Below, piece by piece: positions 6,123-9,453 of a DNA stretch of 9,453 bases. The translations under genes and the position numbers were made by a program. The stretch spans positions 1 to 9,453 of the forward strand of contig JYHA01000090.1 of the NCBI GenBank assembly GCA_000970895.1, in the 5' to 3' direction. The DNA comes from Candidatus Arcanibacter lacustris (GTDB taxonomy: Bacteria > Pseudomonadota > Alphaproteobacteria > Rickettsiales > Arcanibacteraceae). How positions within the stretch are numbered: position 1 is the stretch's first letter; each line of letters begins with the position of its first letter. Below the pieces are notes generated by a model. The model made no database searches. It saw only the letters and a list, made by a program, of their open reading frames with translations, and had not been told where the DNA came from.

Positions 6123-6488
6123 ATGAACATAATAACTTTAGCCTTTGCTGCAGAAACCGCCCCCGCCTCCACTTCTATCTTTCAAAACTCGGGATTAATG
6201 AGTTTATTTCCTTTTGTAATGATATTTTTTATTTTTTATTTCATGCTAATTAAGCCTCAAATGAAAAAACAAAAAGAACATCAAGATACGATCAACGCAT
6301 TGAAAAAAGGTGATAAAATCGTAACAACTGGCGGGATTATTGCAACTATTGTCAAATTAGAAGATGATCTATTACATGTTGAGATCGCACCAGAAGTAAA
6401 AATTAAAATTACCAGAAGTGCCGTTACAAGCATTTATGATAATTCAAGCAACAATACTAAATCAGAAGCTGGCAAAATAAGCAAATGA
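6123..6488 (+). CDS. yajC: Sec translocon accessory protein YajC
   Basis: The 121-residue product is a small inner-membrane protein that associates with SecD and SecF, which use the proton gradient to assist late steps of Sec export. It starts with a mildly hydrophobic segment ending FAAETAPAS. A transmembrane helix follows (LFPFVMIFFIFYFMLIKP), then the cytoplasmic domain with the family signature MKKQKEHQDTINALKKGDKI and VTTGGIIATI. ATG 6123 is chosen because alphaproteobacterial YajC starts near an A/L-rich segment of this type. The in-frame codon at 6090 would add 11 residues of no known kind. Its stop overlaps the secD start (ATGA), so the two are translationally coupled. Length and motif agree well with the family. 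Confidence 0.93.
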   Translation: MNIITLAFAAETAPASTSIFQNSGLMSLFPFVMIFFIFYFMLIKPQMKKQKEHQDTINALKKGDKIVTTGGIIATIVKLEDDLLHVEIAPEVKIKITRSAVTSIYDNSSNNTKSEAGKISK

Positions 6489-8062
6489 TTCATTTTTCAA
6501 CTATTAGGTTAGTCTTTATAGGCTTGATTTGCTCATTATCTTTGTTACTAGCCACACCAAGTTTTTTGAGCAAAGATCAAATTGATGCTTTGCCAAATTG
6601 GCTGCCAAAACAATCTTTAAGCTTTGGCCTAGATTTACAAGGTGGCTCTCAATTGCTATTAGAGATTGATTTTGATTCTTATTTAAGAGATCAGATCGAT
6701 CTACTTAAAGGTGATATTGTCTCCGAACTAAGACATCATAAAATCGGCTATCTTGATTTAAAGGCACATAATTCAAGAATTTCATTTTCTTTGAGAAATA
6801 CAGAGCATGGTGCCCAGTTAAATAAAATTATCAGCAAAATCAATAGGAATTTAGAGATAAATAAAAATGATGATCTATATGTTATTTCATACAATGAAGA
6901 AGAATTACGAGCTTTAAGAGAAAAATTAATTGAACAATCAATTAAGATCGTGCGTAAAAGAGTTGATGAGACTGGCACCAAGGAACCATCAATTCAACGC
7001 CAAGGTGATAATTATATACTACTGCAAGTTCCAGGATTAGATAATCCAGGACATCTCAAAGCAATGCTTGGACAGACTGCTAAATTGAGTTTTCACTTAG
7101 TAGTAGATAATGCAAATATTGAAGAAGCGCTAAATGGTCATGTACCAGCTGGAACGATGTTGCTCGAAATTGACGATAGTAAATCTGATAAAATAAGACA
7201 TTTATTACTCAATAAAAAAGTAGTCTTATCTGGTGACAGACTAACTAACGCATCAGCTAGTTTTGCTAATGAAAATAAGGCAGTAGTAAGCATTGCTTTT
7301 GATAGATTAGGTGCAAAACAATTTGGAGATTTTACTACAAGCCATGTCAATCAAGCTTTAGCTATTGTGCTTGATAATAAAGTAATTAGCTATGCTAATA
7401 TCAGCGAGCCAATAACTGGTGGTAATTGCCAAATATCTGGAAATTTTAGTACCGAGCAAGCCCATAACTTAGCTTTATTACTTCGTGCCGGCGCCCTTCC
7501 CGCTCCTCTTAAAATCATCGAAGAAAGAACAGTTGGTCCTAATTTAGGAGCCGATTCAATTGAAGCTGGTAAGAAAACCTTCCTGGTAAGCTTTTGTTTA
7601 ATATCGGTATTTATGATCATATTCTATGGTATCATGGGAGTTTTTGCAAATATTGCTCTAATTGCCAATATTATATTTATCATCTCTATATTATCATTAT
7701 TTCAAGCATCACTTACCATGCCTGGTATTGCAGGGATTATCTTAACGATCGGTATGGCAGTAGACGCCAACGTATTGATTTTTGAGAGAATTAGGGACGA
7801 GCTAAAAAATGGTAGATCCTTATTATCTGCCATGGATAGGGGATTTAATCAGGCATTCACTACTATTTTTGATTCAAATATTACTACTATTTTAGTAGCA
7901 ATTATATTATACTATTTTGGATCTGGGGCTGTTAGAGGATTTGCCGTAACCTTGACTATAGGTATTGGGTCTTCAATGTTTTCAGCTATTACATTAACAA
8001 AATTGATGATGTGGGCATGGTTTAAGTCTCACAATTCTAGGACAAAAGCAGTAAAAATATGA
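6485..8062 (+). CDS. secD: Protein translocase subunit SecD
   Basis: The 525-residue product is an RND-family membrane protein that works with SecF and YajC to pull secreted proteins across the inner membrane, powered by the proton gradient. An N-terminal transmembrane helix (about 7-27) is followed by the SecD motif FGLDLQGG (47-54). A large periplasmic domain contains KRVDETGTKEP and VPGLDNPG. From about residue 365 comes the C-terminal bundle of five helices. It includes GMAVDANVLIFERIRDEL, with Asp427 matching the proton-relay aspartate of the family, and FTTIFDSNITT. The size is normal for Alphaproteobacteria and shorter than the 615 residues of E. coli. It overlaps yajC and the next gene by ATGA junctions. 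secF does not follow and must be elsewhere. Confidence 0.95.
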   Translation: MIHFSTIRLVFIGLICSLSLLLATPSFLSKDQIDALPNWLPKQSLSFGLDLQGGSQLLLEIDFDSYLRDQIDLLKGDIVSELRHHKIGYLDLKAHNSRISFSLRNTEHGAQLNKIISKINRNLEINKNDDLYVISYNEEELRALREKLIEQSIKIVRKRVDETGTKEPSIQRQGDNYILLQVPGLDNPGHLKAMLGQTAKLSFHLVVDNANIEEALNGHVPAGTMLLEIDDSKSDKIRHLLLNKKVVLSGDRLTNASASFANENKAVVSIAFDRLGAKQFGDFTTSHVNQALAIVLDNKVISYANISEPITGGNCQISGNFSTEQAHNLALLLRAGALPAPLKIIEERTVGPNLGADSIEAGKKTFLVSFCLISVFMIIFYGIMGVFANIALIANIIFIISILSLFQASLTMPGIAGIILTIGMAVDANVLIFERIRDELKNGRSLLSAMDRGFNQAFTTIFDSNITTILVAIILYYFGSGAVRGFAVTLTIGIGSSMFSAITLTKLMMWAWFKSHNSRTKAVKI

Positions 8063-8376
8063 GCGAACCGGAAAAAACCAAGTTAGAATTAAGCAAAGCT
8101 AGACTTGCATTAGCATTTAATAATCTTGAATCGATTATTGAAGATAAAATGAACTTGACCAAATCACAAAAGCTAGAATTAGCAGCAATTAGTGATAAGG
8201 TAGAGCGACTGACTCAAGAAAATAGTAAATTATCCAGTGACTTGGCTAATCTAGAGCTTGATTACCACAGTATTAAAAATTATGGATTTGAAATAATTGA
8301 AGAGATAGATTCATCTATTGCTTCTATAGAAGAAATTTTAGGAACTGATCATGGCAATAGTAAACGTATCGATTAG
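8059..8376 (+). CDS. Coiled-coil protein encoded before zapA (DUF4164/ZauP-like candidate)
   Basis: The 105-residue product is almost wholly helical and charged. Long heptad-like stretches (KVERLTQENSKLSSDLANLE) make a coiled coil near certain. There is no signal peptide or membrane segment. It starts in an ATGA overlap with secD, and its last 26 bases overlap zapA. In many Alphaproteobacteria a small coiled-coil gene sits directly upstream of zapA, for example DUF4164 proteins in Rhizobiales and ZauP in Caulobacter, which binds ZapA at the division ring. Position and architecture suggest the same role here: a partner helping ZapA organise FtsZ filaments. Coiled coils are easy to match falsely, so homology is not proven and no symbol is given. 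Confidence 0.75.
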   Translation: MSEPEKTKLELSKARLALAFNNLESIIEDKMNLTKSQKLELAAISDKVERLTQENSKLSSDLANLELDYHSIKNYGFEIIEEIDSSIASIEEILGTDHGNSKRID

Positions 8377-8692
8377 AAACTGTTCTTATCAAATTGCTTG
8401 CAATGATGGTGAGGAAGAAAATTTAAAAAACCTAGCAAGTTCTCTATCTGATAGGGTAGATAGATTATCCATGAGCTATGCAAAAGCTAATGATAGCTTA
8501 CTACTTGTAATTGCGGCACTTACTATTGAAAATGACTTAGAGGAACTAAAGAAAAAAAGACACCAACTTCCCCTCTATGATAAAAAAGAGCAAGAGAAAA
8601 AAACAGTAGCTGCCGATAACTCAGTATCAGAAGCTTTAGATGCAATTTCTGAGTATGTAGAAAATCTTGCAAGAAAGATAAATAACCTATAG
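8351..8692 (+). CDS. zapA: Cell division protein ZapA
   Basis: The 113-residue product is a cytoplasmic FtsZ-binding protein that bundles FtsZ protofilaments at midcell. The N-terminal globular domain shows the family pattern VNVSIRNCSYQIACNDGEEE followed by LASSLSDRVDRLS. The rest is the C-terminal dimerising coiled coil, with LLLVIAALTIENDLEELKKK and a final ENLARKINNL helix. The start ATG 8351 has AGGA 7 bases upstream and lies inside the end of the preceding gene, so translation is probably coupled. A 6S-like RNA follows immediately, as is common for zapA in proteobacteria. Length fits the family. Confidence 0.9.
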   Translation: MAIVNVSIRNCSYQIACNDGEEENLKNLASSLSDRVDRLSMSYAKANDSLLLVIAALTIENDLEELKKKRHQLPLYDKKEQEKKTVAADNSVSEALDAISEYVENLARKINNL

Positions 8693-8693
8693 T
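8667..8693 (+). promoter_or_regulatory. Candidate promoter for the 6S-like RNA
   Basis: TTGCAA (8667-8672) and TATAGT (8688-8693) are 15 bases apart. They lie within the last codons of zapA and across its stop. A start near 8700 would fit the 5' end of the RNA. The spacing is short, so this is tentative. Processing from the zapA transcript is the alternative. Confidence 0.35.
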
Positions 8694-8699
8694 ATGTTT

Positions 8700-8860
8700 T
8701 TTGGGGCCTGCTGGATTCGACAGGTTAATTTATTCTTAAGACCGATAATCTTCTCAAAAGGGATCTATCACTGATTTTGGCCGTGGCTAGGTTATATGGG
8801 TTCCGCCTTTAACATAAGGGTCTTTGAGGTATTTAATACCATCGTACTTGTGTGGGTCCT
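8700..8860 (+). ncRNA. ssrS: 6S RNA candidate (regulator of RNA polymerase)
   Basis: 6S RNA mimics an open promoter and binds the housekeeping RNA polymerase holoenzyme. Support comes first from position, directly after zapA, where alphaproteobacterial 6S genes usually lie. The length of about 160 bases also fits. The 5' portion has CCTG...TTCGACAGG, similar to the alphaproteobacterial 6S 5' strand, and the 3' end reads TGTGGGTCC. The 5' GGGGCC and 3' GGGTCC blocks can pair with one mismatch, and TATGTTTT (8693-8700) is complementary to AAAACATA (8874-8881), which would extend the closing stem. A local hairpin GGTAT-TTA-ATACC (8828-8840) lies on the 3' strand. No open frame with a ribosome site occupies the interval. 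Ends are approximate. The GGATTCGAC core also recalls a tmRNA 5' end, but no tag frame is seen. Confidence 0.7.
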
Positions 8861-8892
8861 TTAATTAAATAATAAAACATAAGTGAGTTATT

Positions 8893-9450
8893 ATGAAAAA
8901 AATTCTATTAATCTTATTATTATCCTTTGTTGCTGCTTGCGCGTCTAATATTTCATCGATGAAAGAGTTGCGTTTTAATCAAAAAGATCCATATAATCTC
9001 AATGTTGGTACGATTGAGATAGTAGATGATAATAATGAGCCTGATAAAATTAGCATTGATCTACCCATTTATCCTGATAGTTCATTGAAAATATGGGCAA
9101 ATGATCGTATTAAATCAGTTTCTGAAAATAAATCTAAATTTAAAGTCAGTATTAACAAGGCCTTTATTACTGAGACAACAATACATGCAAAAAGAAAATT
9201 AGAAGAAGATCAAAAACTATATAAAATCTCTCTAGATGTTAAGTTTGAACTTTATGATAATGATCCTATCTTTCCTTCAGCTGAAATGATGATTAACGTC
9301 TCTAGATCAAAATCAATAGATGATAATAAATCACTTAATGAGAAAAGATCATTATGTTATGGCTTGATCACGGATGCTTTAGGTGATTTAGATAGTAAAT
9401 TTACTGAGAATTTTCCAAGTTATTTCAATAATATAAAAGTTATAGACTAA
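8893..9450 (+). CDS. Unknown lipoprotein
   Basis: The 185-residue product has a clean lipoprotein signal, MKKILLILLLSFVAACAS, with lipobox VAAC and the lipidated Cys at residue 16. The mature part is about 170 residues, rich in D, N, K and S, with alternating hydrophobic patterns that suggest beta strands and no further membrane segment. It should be anchored in the envelope facing the periplasm, although retention in the inner or outer membrane cannot be read from the sequence. A modest ribosome site (GTGAG) is 6 bases upstream. The gene follows the 6S-like RNA and probably has its own promoter or reads through from it. The frame is complete, with TAA at 9448-9450. I do not recognise the family. 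Confidence 0.8.
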   Translation: MKKILLILLLSFVAACASNISSMKELRFNQKDPYNLNVGTIEIVDDNNEPDKISIDLPIYPDSSLKIWANDRIKSVSENKSKFKVSINKAFITETTIHAKRKLEEDQKLYKISLDVKFELYDNDPIFPSAEMMINVSRSKSIDDNKSLNEKRSLCYGLITDALGDLDSKFTENFPSYFNNIKVID

Positions 9451-9453
9451 TTG

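Noticed and set aside
6748..7620. Three minus-strand open frames inside secD
   Set aside because: All are antisense to a clearly identified SecD coding sequence and lack independent support.
8700..8860. tmRNA gene
   Set aside because: The GGATTCGAC core is suggestive, but no tag-peptide frame ending in Ala-Ala and no matching 3' acceptor end is visible. Position after zapA and the end blocks fit 6S RNA better.
1..9453. CRISPR array or tRNA gene
   Set aside because: No regularly spaced direct repeats and no cloverleaf-like sequence with a TTCGA arm and acceptor pairing were found by eye.

Overview
The window looks like a chromosomal segment of an AT-rich alphaproteobacterium, most likely an intracellular Rickettsiales-type organism. 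This is inferred from strong A/T codon bias, the gene set yajC-secD-(coiled-coil gene)-zapA followed by a 6S-like RNA, and the density of decayed insertion sequences and pseudogenes. No database search was possible, so the taxon is an inference. The window falls into a scrambled accessory half (1 to about 5640) and an ordered housekeeping half (about 6050 to the end).

Accessory half. It opens with the C-terminal end of an unrecognised gene (1-264), then a VirD4/TraG-type coupling ATPase (418-1629) that lacks the usual N-terminal membrane anchor. Next, on the minus strand, is a short block of visibly higher GC (1640-2180) with three closely packed small genes. These are the C-terminal stub of a one-helix membrane protein, a small protein with a hydrophobic N-terminus and a charged helical tail, and a lipoprotein whose start lies inside the previous gene in the +1 frame. 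The layout resembles a phage holin/Rz/Rz1 lysis cassette. It is cut by a degenerate IS256-family element (2181-3504) with recognisable terminal inverted repeats and a transposase broken by many frameshifts. That element in turn truncates an IS30-family transposase (3477-3938). The two flanks of the IS256 copy belong to unrelated genes and show no target duplication, so the junction appears to be a rearrangement. An intact Rpn/PD-(D/E)XK nuclease-transposase gene follows (4088-4954), then about 440 bases with only traces of a decayed minus-strand reading frame, then a frameshifted small gene (5394-5638) and an intact unknown small gene (5660-5965).

Housekeeping half. A palindrome overlapping a plausible promoter precedes yajC (6123). 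yajC, secD, a coiled-coil protein gene and zapA are joined by overlapping stop/start codons and probably form one transcript. It links Sec translocation accessory subunits with FtsZ-ring factors. secF is not in the window. A 6S-RNA-like sequence follows zapA, the arrangement seen in many proteobacteria. An unknown lipoprotein gene (8893-9450) closes the window.
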